A DNA stretch of 64,000 nt from Deltaproteobacteria bacterium (GCA_022601195.1 JAHZIX010000029.1:62001-126000); one strand, 5' to 3'; positions 37,348-46,355 are shown, counted from the stretch's first letter. Notes: a model not told the origin generated them from the letters alone. Numbers and translations: made by a program.

Positions 37348-37827
37348 TCAGCTGGGTAGGGCTTTGACAGCCGCGATGATGTCGGTCGTGTTGTGGTCCT
37401 TTGGGTCGCCGACCAAGCGAGTGGAGCCACCATAGGATCGAACCGCCTGGTATTCCGGAACCTCTTCGGGGCTGCCATAGTCAGGACCCTTGCAGTGGAC
37501 TTCCGGTTCGACCATCAACAGTAAAGAAGCGGGACTATCGCCTTCGAAGATCACTACGTAGTCCACTGCAGTGAGGCCAGCGAGGAGCTCTGCTCTTTCC
37601 TGTGCCGGGACAATAGGCCTCCCGGCCCCCTTGAGGCTCGCTACAGAGGCATCTGAGTTGATGCCTACTACCAAGGCGTCGCCTTGATTCCTAGAGTCCT
37701 GGAGGTAGCGTAGGTGACCGACGTGCAGGAGGTCGAAGTGACCATTGGCGAAGGCTATACGTTTGCCTAGCTGCCGCAGGGTATTGACCTCTTCGACTAG
37801 CTCCGGGACCGTCAATACTCGGCCCAT
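37348..37827 (-). CDS. rfaE2: D-glycero-beta-D-manno-heptose 1-phosphate adenylyltransferase
   Basis: 159 residues from the ATG at 37827, inside the end of rfaE1 (16-bp overlap). Nucleotidyltransferase motif IAFANGHFDLLHVGHLRYLQ (the variant NGHFDLLH...GH) and VVGINSDASVASLKG. It joins AMP to heptose-1-phosphate to give the ADP-heptose precursor. In E. coli this activity is fused to the kinase as HldE; here it is a separate, translationally coupled gene. Confidence 0.92.
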   Translation of the reverse strand: MGRVLTVPELVEEVNTLRQLGKRIAFANGHFDLLHVGHLRYLQDSRNQGDALVVGINSDASVASLKGAGRPIVPAQERAELLAGLTAVDYVVIFEGDSPASLLLMVEPEVHCKGPDYGSPEEVPEYQAVRSYGGSTRLVGDPKDHNTTDIIAAVKALPS

Positions 37828-38867
37828 TCGAGATCCTCCAATAGGGATGGATTTGCCAACACCGCCTGGCGCAGCTCGTCTTGGCAAAGTGTGGCGGTTC
37901 CCATTTTCATCACTACCGTGCCTCCGGCGTAGTTAGCGAGGCAAGTGGCTTCTAAGGTGGAAGCGCCCGCCGCTAGGGCGAGAGCATAGGTGCCGATGAC
38001 AGTATCGCCTGCACCGGTGACGTCGGCAACTTGGTCTGTGCCATGGACCGGTAGCTGCCAGGCTCCATCGGAGTTGAACAAGGCCATACCTCGACTACCA
38101 CGGGTGATCAAGACGGACTCGCCTTGCAGGAGCTCGAGTAAGCGCTGGCCTCCCGCTAGGACGCTTCGCTGGTCGTCCCCAATGGATCTTCCAAGTAGGG
38201 TCTCTGCTTCCTCCTCGTTGGGAGTGGCTCCATCTAATCCTGAGAAATCGGCCAACCGATATCGGCTATCACAAAGCACGGTCCCGGGTTGTTGGGAGTC
38301 GGTGGAGACCGCTCGGCGAATCGAAGGTAGGAAAGTCGGTTCCACGGCACCGTATCCATAGTCGCTGAGCACAGCGATCCGAGCTTTTCCGCCAAGGCTA
38401 TCTAGGTGAGCTGAGATAGAAGCTCTTTCTGCGGCAGTTAGCTCGATTTGCTCCTCGATGTCGTATCGCACGATCTGCTGTTTGATCGAATGCCGACCTC
38501 CGCCGAGAATTCTTGTCTTGGTAGGGGTGCGAAAGCCAGGCCGAACCAGGATTCCAGCAGTAGAGATCTCGGATTGCTCCAGCTTTGCCAACAGAGCAGT
38601 GCCACTTGGGTCGTTGCCCACAATGCCTAGAGGAAGAGGATTTCCTCCCAAGGCTCTTATATTGGCGACAGCGTTGGCTCCTCCGCCTGGAGTCAGGGTC
38701 TCGTGTTGGAAGCTCAGAATCAAGACAGGTGCTTCTCGGCTGATGCGCTTCGGAGTACCGGTGATAAAACGATCCGCCACGAGATCCACCAACATCAGAA
38801 TCGGTTGGCCGCTCATCCCCTCAATCAGCTCTAGAAGGCGCTCAGGGGTGACAGGGGGCTTCGTCAT
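37812..38867 (-). CDS. rfaE1: D-glycero-beta-D-manno-heptose-7-phosphate kinase (PfkB family)
   Basis: 351 residues from the ATG at 38867; a longer frame to 38963 lacks a better start. PfkB ribokinase-fold features: PGGGANAVANIRALGG near the N-terminus, DYGYGAVEP, and the C-terminal anion hole DVTGAGDTVIGTYALALAAG with the catalytic Asp. The gene overlaps rfaE2. It phosphorylates heptose 7-phosphate at C1, the step before rfaE2. The neighbouring GT9 gene uses the product. Confidence 0.9.
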   Translation of the reverse strand: MTKPPVTPERLLELIEGMSGQPILMLVDLVADRFITGTPKRISREAPVLILSFQHETLTPGGGANAVANIRALGGNPLPLGIVGNDPSGTALLAKLEQSEISTAGILVRPGFRTPTKTRILGGGRHSIKQQIVRYDIEEQIELTAAERASISAHLDSLGGKARIAVLSDYGYGAVEPTFLPSIRRAVSTDSQQPGTVLCDSRYRLADFSGLDGATPNEEEAETLLGRSIGDDQRSVLAGGQRLLELLQGESVLITRGSRGMALFNSDGAWQLPVHGTDQVADVTGAGDTVIGTYALALAAGASTLEATCLANYAGGTVVMKMGTATLCQDELRQAVLANPSLLEDLEWAEY

Positions 38868-39375
38868 AGTTCCGTAACTCAATTGAGAGAGAGGAGGGAT
38901 CTGGTTCCTGGCTAGAGCCAGGTTGGACAGGTCATTTCGATGAACTCTGAGCATACAACACAAGGATGGGAGTCCTAATCCGAGGGGTGTGACCTGAAGA
39001 GTGGGCAGTCAGTGTCCCCGAACGATGACAGCAGACCCTGACCTGGGGGACACCCGGATTCCGCCATTGAGAAATCGGTGCCTGGTTGGGCCAGGAGCTC
39101 GTCGGAGTGCGAAGGCCCATGCTCGCCGGTGGCTGGTGAAACCGAGGCAGGGCTTCCGGTTGCCCTGGGTGGCGGGCGGAGCCGCTTTTTCCCTACTCAG
39201 AAAGGGCAAAGAGTCGCTTGATCGCTGGACCCCTGAGGGTAATGAAGGCTCCGCTCTAGGTCGTCCGGGTCCCGTTCTTACTCATGAGAACTAAGTTGTA
39301 GGAGCCGGAAACAACCTCGAGAGATCTCTCTGGCATCGTTCGTGCTTAAAGTTTCTCGAAGGAGAGCATCACAGA
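38868..39375. other. Promoter region of the sigma gene, with a 12-bp palindrome
   Basis: 508 bp between the divergent rfaE1 and sigma-factor genes. A perfect 12-bp palindrome, GAGAGATCTCTC, spans 39319-39330, about 45 bases upstream of the sigma start and just after a GGAAAC (39307-39312) that could be part of an extracytoplasmic-function sigma promoter. An AAGGAG ribosome-binding site precedes the sigma ATG. Frames at 39001-39294 plus and 39009-39209 minus are unsupported. Confidence 0.45.
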
Positions 39376-40005
39376 ATGAATATTGCTGAGACGATTCATC
39401 ACCCGGGACAACAGCCACACAGGTGGGACTTCCAGGGGGCTGCGATGCCCTACATGGATTCCTTGTTCAACACTGCATTCCGGATGGCTCGGAATTCTGA
39501 AGATGCAGAGGACCTGGTCCAAGAGACCTATCTCAAGGCGTATAAGTATTACGACAAGTTCCAGGAAGGCACGAACTTCAAGGCCTGGCTCTTCAAGATT
39601 CTGAAGAACACCTTCATCAATTCGTATCGGAAGAAACAGCAAGTCCCTCCCGAGAGCGATTTCTCAGACATCGAAGACTCGTTTGAGCGGTTGGTGAGTG
39701 ATGAGGTCACGCACCGTATGAGAAGCCCGGAAGAGGAATTCCTTGCCAATATTCTCAACGAAGACATCCAGGCGGCTTTGGAGGCCTTGCCTAGCGATTT
39801 TCGTATGGTCGTTCTCCTGGCCGATATCGAGAGTTTTTCCTACAAAGAGATCGCCGATATCCTCGGAGTGCCTGTTGGGACGGTCATGAGTCGCCTGTAC
39901 CGCGGACGGAGACTTCTCGAAGCAGCCCTTCTAAAATTCGCTCGAGAGCATGGGTACCTTCGTAACGGGATGCCCAGCAAGATGCGAAGCCAGGTCCAGA
40001 GCTGA
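39376..40005 (+). CDS. ECF-type RNA polymerase sigma factor
   Basis: 209 residues. Region 2 shows LFNTAFRMARNSEDAEDLVQ and ETYLKAYKYYDKFQEGTNFK; region 4 has ALPSDFRMVVLLADIESFSY and EIADILGVPVGTVMSRLYRG, a complete helix-turn-helix. There is no region 1 or 3. The nearby zinc-type anti-sigma suggests a redox- or envelope-stress SigH/RpoE-like factor. Probably autoregulated from its upstream promoter. Confidence 0.9.
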   Translation: MNIAETIHHPGQQPHRWDFQGAAMPYMDSLFNTAFRMARNSEDAEDLVQETYLKAYKYYDKFQEGTNFKAWLFKILKNTFINSYRKKQQVPPESDFSDIEDSFERLVSDEVTHRMRSPEEEFLANILNEDIQAALEALPSDFRMVVLLADIESFSYKEIADILGVPVGTVMSRLYRGRRLLEAALLKFAREHGYLRNGMPSKMRSQVQS

Positions 40006-40237
40006 GCATTCCTCACCGCCGGTAGACGGCGTTTCTGGCGGAGCCGCAGCGTCTCTCCTGAGACACTTACCGGCTCCTTGCGAGAGCCGCCGACCCCCTT
40101 TCTGCCTCACCTCCTCTGACCTCTTTAGGGCCAGCCGGAATTTCTCGGCACAGTTTTCAGTTTAGTATTCAGGATTGAAGAGAGTGCGCGATAGGATCGC
40201 TGGGACGAGCCAGATTTTTCTCCTTCGAGGGTACGGA

Positions 40238-40483
40238 ATGGACTGTAGTCGAATCAAAGATGCCATTTATCTCTTTCTCGACAATGAAATGGGGGAAGAG
40301 GTCGCGTCGGAGTTCGAGAATCATCTGGCTAGCTGTCCTTCCTGCGCGCGCAGGCGTGACTTCACGACGCGTTGGCTGGTACAGGTACGGAGACGGGCGG
40401 TTCGGCTGTGTGCCCCTGATTCTCTTCGTCAGAAAGTACTGAGGAGCCTGCGGTCCAATGGTCTAGAGCGTCTCTCCCCATGA
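40238..40483 (+). CDS. Zinc-finger anti-sigma factor
   Basis: 81 residues from the ATG at 40238, preceded by GAGGG. Contains MDCSRIKDAIYLFLDNEMGE and the H-x3-C-x2-C zinc site HLASCPSCARR (with Cys3 as a fourth ligand), the signature of zinc-containing anti-sigma domains. No transmembrane helix, so it is a soluble, RsrA-like regulator of the preceding sigma factor. The 232-bp gap between the two is unusual for such a pair but no gene is visible in it. It is followed 13 bp later by a thioredoxin-like gene. Confidence 0.8.
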   Translation: MDCSRIKDAIYLFLDNEMGEEVASEFENHLASCPSCARRRDFTTRWLVQVRRRAVRLCAPDSLRQKVLRSLRSNGLERLSP

Positions 40484-40496
40484 GTCCGGAGCCCGA

Positions 40497-40973
40497 ATGC
40501 ATTTTTGGCTAGTGCGCGGAATCACCCTTTCTGTGGTCGTCGTCCTGCTGGGGTTGGCGTCTTCTGCTGTTCTGGGAGAAGAGAGGGGGCTTCGCCTGGA
40601 AGGGCTCGACGGGGGCGAGCTAAGGGAGTCAGAGCTTGAAACGGGAGACTCCATTGTCGTATTTTGGGCCTCTTGGTCTCCCCGTTGCAGAGACATCGAA
40701 CAGCGGGTGGAGGGGATTTCTCAGCGCTGGAAGGAAAAGGCGAGGGTTCTGACGGTCAATTTTCAGGAAGAGCCTGACGAGATTCACAAGTTCATTGGGG
40801 CACCGACAGCACAATTTTCGATCTTCCTGGATTCCAGTGGAAGCTTTGCAAAGAAGCACTCGATCACGACTCTACCGAGCTTATTGATCTACCGAGACGG
40901 CAGGCAAGTTCATCGTGGCCTCCTACCCGCAGACGTGGATGCCGTCCTTCGGCAGTGGCTTCCCAGCCGCTGA
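40497..40973 (+). CDS. Exported thioredoxin-fold protein with a single active-site cysteine
   Basis: 158 residues; ATG at 40497 with GGAG just upstream. N-terminal hydrophobic anchor or signal (GITLSVVVVLLGLASSAVLG). The thioredoxin fold is clear: VVFWASWSPRCRDIEQRVEG, VLTVNFQEEPDE, and TLPSLLIYRDGRQVHRGLL with the cis-Pro. The active site is W60-S-P-R-C64: the first cysteine of CxxC is Ser. Such a protein cannot form the usual internal disulfide and may act as a monothiol, a holdase, or a disulfide-isomerase-like partner. Its position in the sigma/anti-sigma operon suggests envelope redox stress; that is inference. Confidence 0.8.
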   Translation: MHFWLVRGITLSVVVVLLGLASSAVLGEERGLRLEGLDGGELRESELETGDSIVVFWASWSPRCRDIEQRVEGISQRWKEKARVLTVNFQEEPDEIHKFIGAPTAQFSIFLDSSGSFAKKHSITTLPSLLIYRDGRQVHRGLLPADVDAVLRQWLPSR

Positions 40974-41229
40974 GTTAGCTAGTCAGCCTCCTTCGAGAGA
41001 GTTTCGTCCGATTTCAGGGAGCTTAGGGCTGCGATTTTGGCATCGTCTATTTCCAAAGACTATTTAATCCATTCGCGAGCTTTCATGGGGGGCGTTACTC
41101 TCACGATTCCGTTCCTCTTCCGCTAAAGTAAGTTGCTGTGGGGCCCAAAACGGCTCTCCGAACAACGAAATCTTGTTTTCTTGTGCTACGATTCGCCGGG
41201 ATTTATCGAATACCAGGAATAAGCTCTGC

Positions 41230-42612
41230 ATGCCCTCCTTTCTTTCCAAGCGAGCCCTTTTAATAGGAATCGTGCTAACTCTTTGTCTGTCGGCCATTCT
41301 TATTCTTGCTAAGACTCGGCAGCTGGAGAGAGATACGAACACCCTTTCCGCCCTGCCCATTCCGGTTCGACCTCACACCGCGCTGATGACCCATCCGGTC
41401 CTAGCCGAGTCTGCTCTTGCTCTGGATGAGGTGAAGGTGCCCATCCAATCTCATTTCAAAGCTGGAGAGAATCTGAGTGAGGTCTTTGCGGGCTTGGGAA
41501 TTTCCCCGCTAGAAGGGCGTCGGTTGAGCTCTGAGCTTGGGGAGCACGTGGAGCTTCGTCGGCTTCGCCCCGGAGACTCATACTCAGCCTATTTTGATCA
41601 GCAGGATCGGTTGGCAGCTTTTGAGATTTCGGTTGTTGGCGAGGGGGAGGCAAGGGTAGAGCGTCTTTCCGGGGAATGGCAGGGGAGCTGGAGGGCTTTT
41701 CGACGTACCACGGAGGTGCGTAGCATCCAGGGTTCTCTCAATGGGAGTCTGGAGGCTTCTATTCGCAGCGCGGGCGGATCTCCGTCCCTCACTTATTCCA
41801 TGGCGGATGCCTTGCAGTGGGATCTCGATTTCACCCGAGACCTACGAATCGGCGATCGTTTTAGCGTCGTCTACGAACAGGTTTTCCTGGATGGGGACGA
41901 TCGAGGACCAGGCAACCTGCTGGCATTGACCTATGAGAATAGAGGGGAAGTCCTAGAAGCCTATCGATATGGATCGGACGGTGGATTCTACGACCCAGAG
42001 GGAAGACCACTGCGCAAGATGTTTCTACGTTCCCCTTTGCGATACTCGAGAATCACTTCGGGCTTTTCTCATCGTCGATTTCACCCCGTGCTCAAAGTGC
42101 ATCGTCCCCACTACGGGGTCGACTACGGAGCGCCGGTCGGAACACCAGTTCGGGCCACAGCAGCAGGCACGGTAGTGTCGGCTGGATGGAACCGAGGCGG
42201 CGGCAGAACTATCCAGCTACGGCATCCCAACGACTACAGAACGTCCTACCTGCATCTTTCGAAGTTTGCCAAAGGCATGACTCCTGGGCGTCGGGTGGCA
42301 CAGAGCGAAGTGATTGGCTACGTCGGCGCCACCGGGCTGGCAACCGGGCCCCACCTAGACTACCGAGTCAAGCACCAAGGTCGCTGGATCAACCCCCTAT
42401 CCATCAAGAGCGTTCCTGCCCAGCCGATCATGCAACAGGATCTTCCTGACTTCATTGCTTTGAGAGATTCTCTTCGCCATGGCCTCGAGACGGGCGAAGT
42501 CGAGCAGCTCGCGACTCTCCTTGCGGGCATTGATGAGAGTGGAGAAGAAAGCCAGAACCGGACCTCCTCAGCCCGCGAGGATCAGAGCGCTGCCAAAGCA
42601 GTCACTCGGTGA
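41230..42612 (+). CDS. M23-family peptidoglycan metallopeptidase
   Basis: 460 residues from the ATG at 41230; an N-terminal membrane segment (RALLIGIVLTLCLSAILILA) anchors it to the inner membrane or serves as a signal. A LysM/OapA-like domain follows (HFKAGENLSEVFAGLGISPL). The C-terminal lysostaphin-type domain has the zinc ligands in HRRFHPVLKVHRPHYGVDYG and the catalytic HxH motif TSYLHLSKFA / ATGPHLDYRV (Leu-His-Leu, His-Leu-Asp). It should cut peptide cross-links in peptidoglycan (NlpD/MepM/EnvC class). The last ~50 residues are polar and disordered. Confidence 0.9.
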   Translation: MPSFLSKRALLIGIVLTLCLSAILILAKTRQLERDTNTLSALPIPVRPHTALMTHPVLAESALALDEVKVPIQSHFKAGENLSEVFAGLGISPLEGRRLSSELGEHVELRRLRPGDSYSAYFDQQDRLAAFEISVVGEGEARVERLSGEWQGSWRAFRRTTEVRSIQGSLNGSLEASIRSAGGSPSLTYSMADALQWDLDFTRDLRIGDRFSVVYEQVFLDGDDRGPGNLLALTYENRGEVLEAYRYGSDGGFYDPEGRPLRKMFLRSPLRYSRITSGFSHRRFHPVLKVHRPHYGVDYGAPVGTPVRATAAGTVVSAGWNRGGGRTIQLRHPNDYRTSYLHLSKFAKGMTPGRRVAQSEVIGYVGATGLATGPHLDYRVKHQGRWINPLSIKSVPAQPIMQQDLPDFIALRDSLRHGLETGEVEQLATLLAGIDESGEESQNRTSSAREDQSAAKAVTR

Positions 42613-42624
42613 GAATCTGGCTTC

Positions 42625-43605
42625 ATGACCTTTTGCCGAGCCTGGTGTCGAGTCGATTTAGCAGGGGGAACCCTCGATCTTTGGCCCTTGGGGCTATTGC
42701 ATCCCAATGCCCGTACGATCAACGTCGCGGTTGATATTCCGGTTTCAGTTACTCTGACTCGGAGAGATTCCGGCTATGAGGTGAGGCAAGGAGCCAGCGC
42801 TGTGGTGGTGGACTCCGTCCAAGAACTGGCGGCTCACCCGGAAACCCAGCTTGTGGGGGTGGCTGCAGAGGCCTTCCAATGGCCCCCTATGGCGGTGCAG
42901 TTGGAAAGTGGCTCTCCTCGTGGAGGAGGACTCGGAGCGAGTTCCGCGATGATGGTCGCTCTTCTGACAGCTGGCCGCCGCTTCTTGGGCCAGGATTCTT
43001 TAGAGGTCTCCGAGGTTGCTGCTATCGCTCGCGATCTGGAGGCGCGGCTGATGAGGTTGCCGACGGGGCTCCAGGATCACTTCCCAACTCTCGTAGGGGG
43101 AGCCTTGGAGCTGACCTACCCACCCGGAGGAGTGTCGGTGCGGCAGCTAGAAGTCGATCTCGGCAGGTTGGGAGAATCTCTACTGGTGGTCTATACCGGG
43201 CAGAGTCATTTCTCTGCAGGAAACAACTGGCAGATCTTACGGAGTCATCTCGATGGTGACTCCTCATCCTGGGCCCATTTCGATGAGCTCTCTGCCGCTG
43301 CAATGGATGTAGGTATGGCCTTGGAGGCAGGAGATCTAGAAGCGGTCGGCGCGGGCATGCTTCGAGAGTGGGGAGCTCGTCGCCAGCTGGCTCCTGGAAT
43401 CTCGACGGAACCGATCGAAGAACTCTTGGGCCTGGCCTCAGAGCAGGGCGCTTGGGGTGGTAAGGCCTGCGGAGCGGGAGGCGGTGGCTGTGTTGCTATT
43501 CTGGTTCCGCCAGAGGATAAGGAAGGACTCGCTCGGAGTCTCGAGTCGAGAGGCTATGAAGTACTTCCAGCTCAACCCACGGCCGAGAAATTCGTTCTAG
43601 CCTGA
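42625..43605 (+). CDS. GHMP-family sugar kinase
   Basis: 326 residues, 12 bp after the M23 gene. N-terminal CRVDLAGGTLDLWPLGLL and the ATP-binding loop GSPRGGGLGASSAMMVALL place it in the GHMP superfamily; a C-terminal GKACGAGGGGCVAILV completes the fold. The pattern is close to sugar-1-kinases such as D-glycero-alpha-D-manno-heptose-7-phosphate kinase (HddA) or L-fucokinase-like enzymes. The heptose genes 4-6 kb away make a heptose kinase conceivable, but substrate is unproven. Confidence 0.8.
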   Translation: MTFCRAWCRVDLAGGTLDLWPLGLLHPNARTINVAVDIPVSVTLTRRDSGYEVRQGASAVVVDSVQELAAHPETQLVGVAAEAFQWPPMAVQLESGSPRGGGLGASSAMMVALLTAGRRFLGQDSLEVSEVAAIARDLEARLMRLPTGLQDHFPTLVGGALELTYPPGGVSVRQLEVDLGRLGESLLVVYTGQSHFSAGNNWQILRSHLDGDSSSWAHFDELSAAAMDVGMALEAGDLEAVGAGMLREWGARRQLAPGISTEPIEELLGLASEQGAWGGKACGAGGGGCVAILVPPEDKEGLARSLESRGYEVLPAQPTAEKFVLA

Positions 43606-43669
43606 GACTTTGGAAATCCTAAGTCTCCCATGGGCTCCCGGAACAGAGAGACGAAGGAAAAGTCAAGAG

Positions 43670-45049
43670 CTAGCGGTTGGAGATACGCTGCCGTAGAACC
43701 TGGTGCAGCGTAGACAGATCTAAATCCGCCCCTGGAACCAGGCTAGCCGGATCGGTCCAGCCTTCGGTGGTTGTCTCCATGTAGTGGAGGTGCCCCTCTT
43801 CTTCCCAGGCCACAATAGCCTCGGACCCCGTTGCCGACAGGTAGAGGCTAGTTGGAGCTTCAGGAGTGATCGGTGCCGGCAGGGAGCGGATGTGACGGGA
43901 GGTCAGAAAGTAACCACCAACCGGTCCTCCCGCTTCCGAGCGGAACCCGATATCTACAATATGGTTCCCAAGGCCTCCGGAGAGGTTGGTTAGGCGGCCA
44001 CTCAGTAGGTCTGCGCTGGACTCGATCATCAAATTCTGAGCCTGCTCGGCTAGTTCCTCTAGGGAGATCTCTTGCGGCGACGCTTCTGAGAGTAGGTAGA
44101 AGACTTCTCTCGCCAGAAAGCTCCGAATGCTGGGATGAAGGTTCTCGCCGAGACGATGAACATCCTCGCGCACCGCCGTGGCAAAACTCAGCTGGTTGTC
44201 TCGCCAGCTCAGAGCGTAGCCGATGTCCACAATGTGGTTCCCAAGGCCTCCGGCGAGATTCGAGATGTTTCCGGAGGCTGGGCGGATTTCCATGAAGTGC
44301 ATCGAACCACGCGCGGTATCGCTGAATCCCACTACCAAAGTCTCGCCGCCAGGACCGAGCCTGAGGGACGGAGTTTGGGCCAGAGCCTCTGAGACCGAAG
44401 CACCCTCGAATTCGTCGCTGCCGGAAATCAAGTCTCCCAAGCGAATCACTGCGTGATTCTCGATGCGGCGGCCATTTTCCAGAAGGATCGGAGTGTAGAG
44501 AATCTCGTCGCCAGAATCGGGACCTTCCCACCAGAGAAGGTGGATATAGGTGCGGTGGACCGTTTCGGAAGTGGCACCGGTGGTCGTCTCATGGCGATCC
44601 CGAGTTACCGCAATTCGTGGAGCGGTTCGGGGAGTCAGCCAGCCGCCTCGAACTTGAATGACTTCCGACCAGCCTTCAGAGTTGTAGCTCGCCAGATTCA
44701 GTACCGAGTGGATGTTGTTGACCCGGCTATCCCACACTAGAAAAATCGTCTCGGAGACTTCCTCGTAAAACAATGCCGAAATCGCCTCGGTATCTTGGGC
44801 TCGGTCGGTTTCAGGAACCAATAGCCGCGCCCGAGTACCGTCCTGGTGAGAGATGTCCAAGGCCAGAACGGGAGTATCTTGCCCCTTCCAACCGGGAAAC
44901 AACTCGCTCTTCGAGCCGATCAAGAGCTGATAGATCTCGCCGTGTCCACCAAGAGCCATGTTTTGAGAAGAGGCGGGCGGAGAGACCAGAACACCCAGAA
45001 AGAGCGCCAGGGTTGCCGAGAGGGTCGTGAGGGTTTTGGATCTCAACAT
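43670..45049 (-). CDS. Exported protein with paired GG-x-GN-x-I-x-DIG motifs (paralogue of 55200-56639)
   Basis: 459 residues. Signal peptide MLRSKTLTTLSATLALFLGV with cleavage near ASS-Q. The N-terminal half is beta-rich and looks like a propeller or Ig-type fold (VLALDISHQDGTRARLLVPE, FLVWDSRVN). Two copies of a distinctive motif follow: NLAGGLGNHIVDIGYA and NLSGGLGNHIVDIGFR, separated by a helical acidic stretch. The last ~90 residues return to beta-type sequence (SEAIVAWEEEGHLHYMETTT). It lies two bases after the TPR gene in an operon XRE-TPR-this gene. No database family comes to mind. Likely cargo or effector of the local regulatory/export system, but this is inference. Confidence 0.6.
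   Translation of the reverse strand: MLRSKTLTTLSATLALFLGVLVSPPASSQNMALGGHGEIYQLLIGSKSELFPGWKGQDTPVLALDISHQDGTRARLLVPETDRAQDTEAISALFYEEVSETIFLVWDSRVNNIHSVLNLASYNSEGWSEVIQVRGGWLTPRTAPRIAVTRDRHETTTGATSETVHRTYIHLLWWEGPDSGDEILYTPILLENGRRIENHAVIRLGDLISGSDEFEGASVSEALAQTPSLRLGPGGETLVVGFSDTARGSMHFMEIRPASGNISNLAGGLGNHIVDIGYALSWRDNQLSFATAVREDVHRLGENLHPSIRSFLAREVFYLLSEASPQEISLEELAEQAQNLMIESSADLLSGRLTNLSGGLGNHIVDIGFRSEAGGPVGGYFLTSRHIRSLPAPITPEAPTSLYLSATGSEAIVAWEEEGHLHYMETTTEGWTDPASLVPGADLDLSTLHQVLRQRISNR
43949..43987. repeat. Repeat copy encoding the GG-x-GN-x-I-x-DIG motif (copy 2)
   Basis: 39 bp encoding the second motif copy of the exported protein. It matches the copy at 44222-44260 at 34 of 39 positions; all five differences are transitions or transversions at scattered sites, and the encoded motif is kept. 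Consistent with internal duplication under selection. Confidence 0.75.
44222..44260. repeat. Repeat copy encoding the GG-x-GN-x-I-x-DIG motif (copy 1)
   Basis: 39 bp encoding the first motif copy of the exported protein; 34 of 39 bases match the copy at 43949-43987. Spacing between copies is about 235 bp. Confidence 0.75.
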
Positions 45050-45051
45050 TG

Positions 45052-45987
45052 TTATGCCCTGAGGTTAATCATTGGGAGAACATCCACCACCATGAGGAAT
45101 TTCGAGACTTCCGGGAATGATGGAAAGAACTCCTGTTGAAGTTGGCTAAAGAAAGTTGCAGCTTTTTCTGGCTGGTCACCAAGTCGGTAGGCTTGCCCCA
45201 GCAAATAGAGGGCGTTCTTCTTTCCTTCTTGGTGGACCGCAAGCTCCGCGAGGCTCAGGGCTGCGGTGGCGTGTCTTTCTGCCAGGCGGTAGTGGCCTAG
45301 GTCGAGGAGAGCAAAGGTCAGATGAAGCCGGCAGACCATCCGATTCTCATAGGATGAGATTCGACGTAAGCCGCGGAGACTCCGGTAGAGGCGCTCTAGA
45401 CCCCGCCGTTTGCGGCCTAAGATAAGGTCGCAATAGCCCAGGTTGTCGAGGATTGTGAAGTAGCGATCTCTCTGGCTCGCTTCCAGCAGATCGAGTGCTT
45501 CCTGAAAGCACTCCGAGGCTTCCTCGAAAAGGCTGTCACCAAGTAGGCAGATACCGAGAAGATTGAGGCTGGAGGCGATCCAGTCGGAGCGTTCCAGCTG
45601 CTGTGAGTAATTGAGGGCGGTTCTGGCGTAGAAGGCCCCCTTCTTGAAATCTTTCTTCTGCTCGTAGGAGCGACCCAAGTTATAGGCCGCCAGGCGAGAG
45701 TTGGTCGCATCGGCATGGTGATTGAGTACCGTTCGCAGCTCCGGCACTACCGCTTCGACCTTGCCCAGGACGATTCGTGCCGCAGCACGGTTGCAAACGG
45801 CACGATCCACCAAGATGGGATCCTCTAAGGCATTGGCTTTTCTTAGAGATGCGTCGAACAAGGCATAGGCCTCTTCCGGTCGGCCGGCCTGTAAAGCTGC
45901 CTCACCTCGATCCCGAAGGGTTAGATAGGACGGGTCACCGGAGAAAAAGTTCGGTTGAGGCTCTTCAATGAGCAGTCGGATCGTCAT
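45052..45987 (-). CDS. TPR protein A, probable sensor or adaptor
   Basis: 311 residues, five bases after the XRE gene and two bases before the exported protein gene, in one operon. Nearly all of it is TPR-like helix pairs (YLTLRDRGEAALQAGRPEEA, YNLGRSYEQKKDFKKGAFYA, ILDNLGYCDLILGRKRRGLE). The C-terminus ends LPMINLRA, closely matched by the two other TPR proteins here (MVNLKA at 54292-55203; LVNIL at 46533-47447). No signal peptide, so cytoplasmic. The split XRE plus TPR arrangement resembles peptide-sensing regulators in which TPRs bind a signal; that role is inferred. Confidence 0.65.
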   Translation of the reverse strand: MTIRLLIEEPQPNFFSGDPSYLTLRDRGEAALQAGRPEEAYALFDASLRKANALEDPILVDRAVCNRAAARIVLGKVEAVVPELRTVLNHHADATNSRLAAYNLGRSYEQKKDFKKGAFYARTALNYSQQLERSDWIASSLNLLGICLLGDSLFEEASECFQEALDLLEASQRDRYFTILDNLGYCDLILGRKRRGLERLYRSLRGLRRISSYENRMVCRLHLTFALLDLGHYRLAERHATAALSLAELAVHQEGKKNALYLLGQAYRLGDQPEKAATFFSQLQQEFFPSFPEVSKFLMVVDVLPMINLRA

Positions 45988-45992
45988 GATCT

Positions 45993-46355
45993 CTACGCCC
46001 GACCCTGCTTCGAATCTTTTTGCTCTCGCTTAAAGGCTATGAATTCTTTGACCTCCCTCTGTGCTTGAGAGGGAAGAGAGTTGAAGGTCTTGACGAGTTG
46101 AACATCTGTCGCGTCGAGGCTTTCATGGGCCATTTCGTCGAAGAACTCGCTAATGCCCATGCCGAACTCTCCCAGGATACGAAAGAGAGTGTCCAGGCTA
46201 ACCCGGTATTCGCCCTTCTCCATGCGAGAAAGATCTGACTGCTGAATACCAATCCTGCTGGCAAGCTCCGTCTGCGTCAGGTTGCGTTGCTTGCGTAGTC
46301 GGCGGATTTTTTGGCCAACCAACTGTACTTGCCGGATTTTGGTCGCTGTCGTCAT
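45993..46355 (-). CDS. XRE-family HTH transcriptional regulator
   Basis: 120 residues. The helix-turn-helix is canonical: GQKIRRLRKQRNLTQTELAS, then SDLSRMEKGEYRVSLDTLF. After it come FFDEMAHESLDATDV and a charged C-terminal helix. First gene of the XRE-TPR-exported protein operon; the 6-bp inverted repeat at 46412-46427 lies about 57 bases upstream of its start and about 106 bases upstream of the divergent TPR gene, so it may regulate both promoters. Confidence 0.85.
   Translation of the reverse strand: MTTATKIRQVQLVGQKIRRLRKQRNLTQTELASRIGIQQSDLSRMEKGEYRVSLDTLFRILGEFGMGISEFFDEMAHESLDATDVQLVKTFNSLPSQAQREVKEFIAFKREQKDSKQGRA

Noticed and set aside
39001..39294. 97-codon plus frame before the sigma gene
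   Set aside because: Overlapping minus frame equally long, no motif or Shine-Dalgarno.
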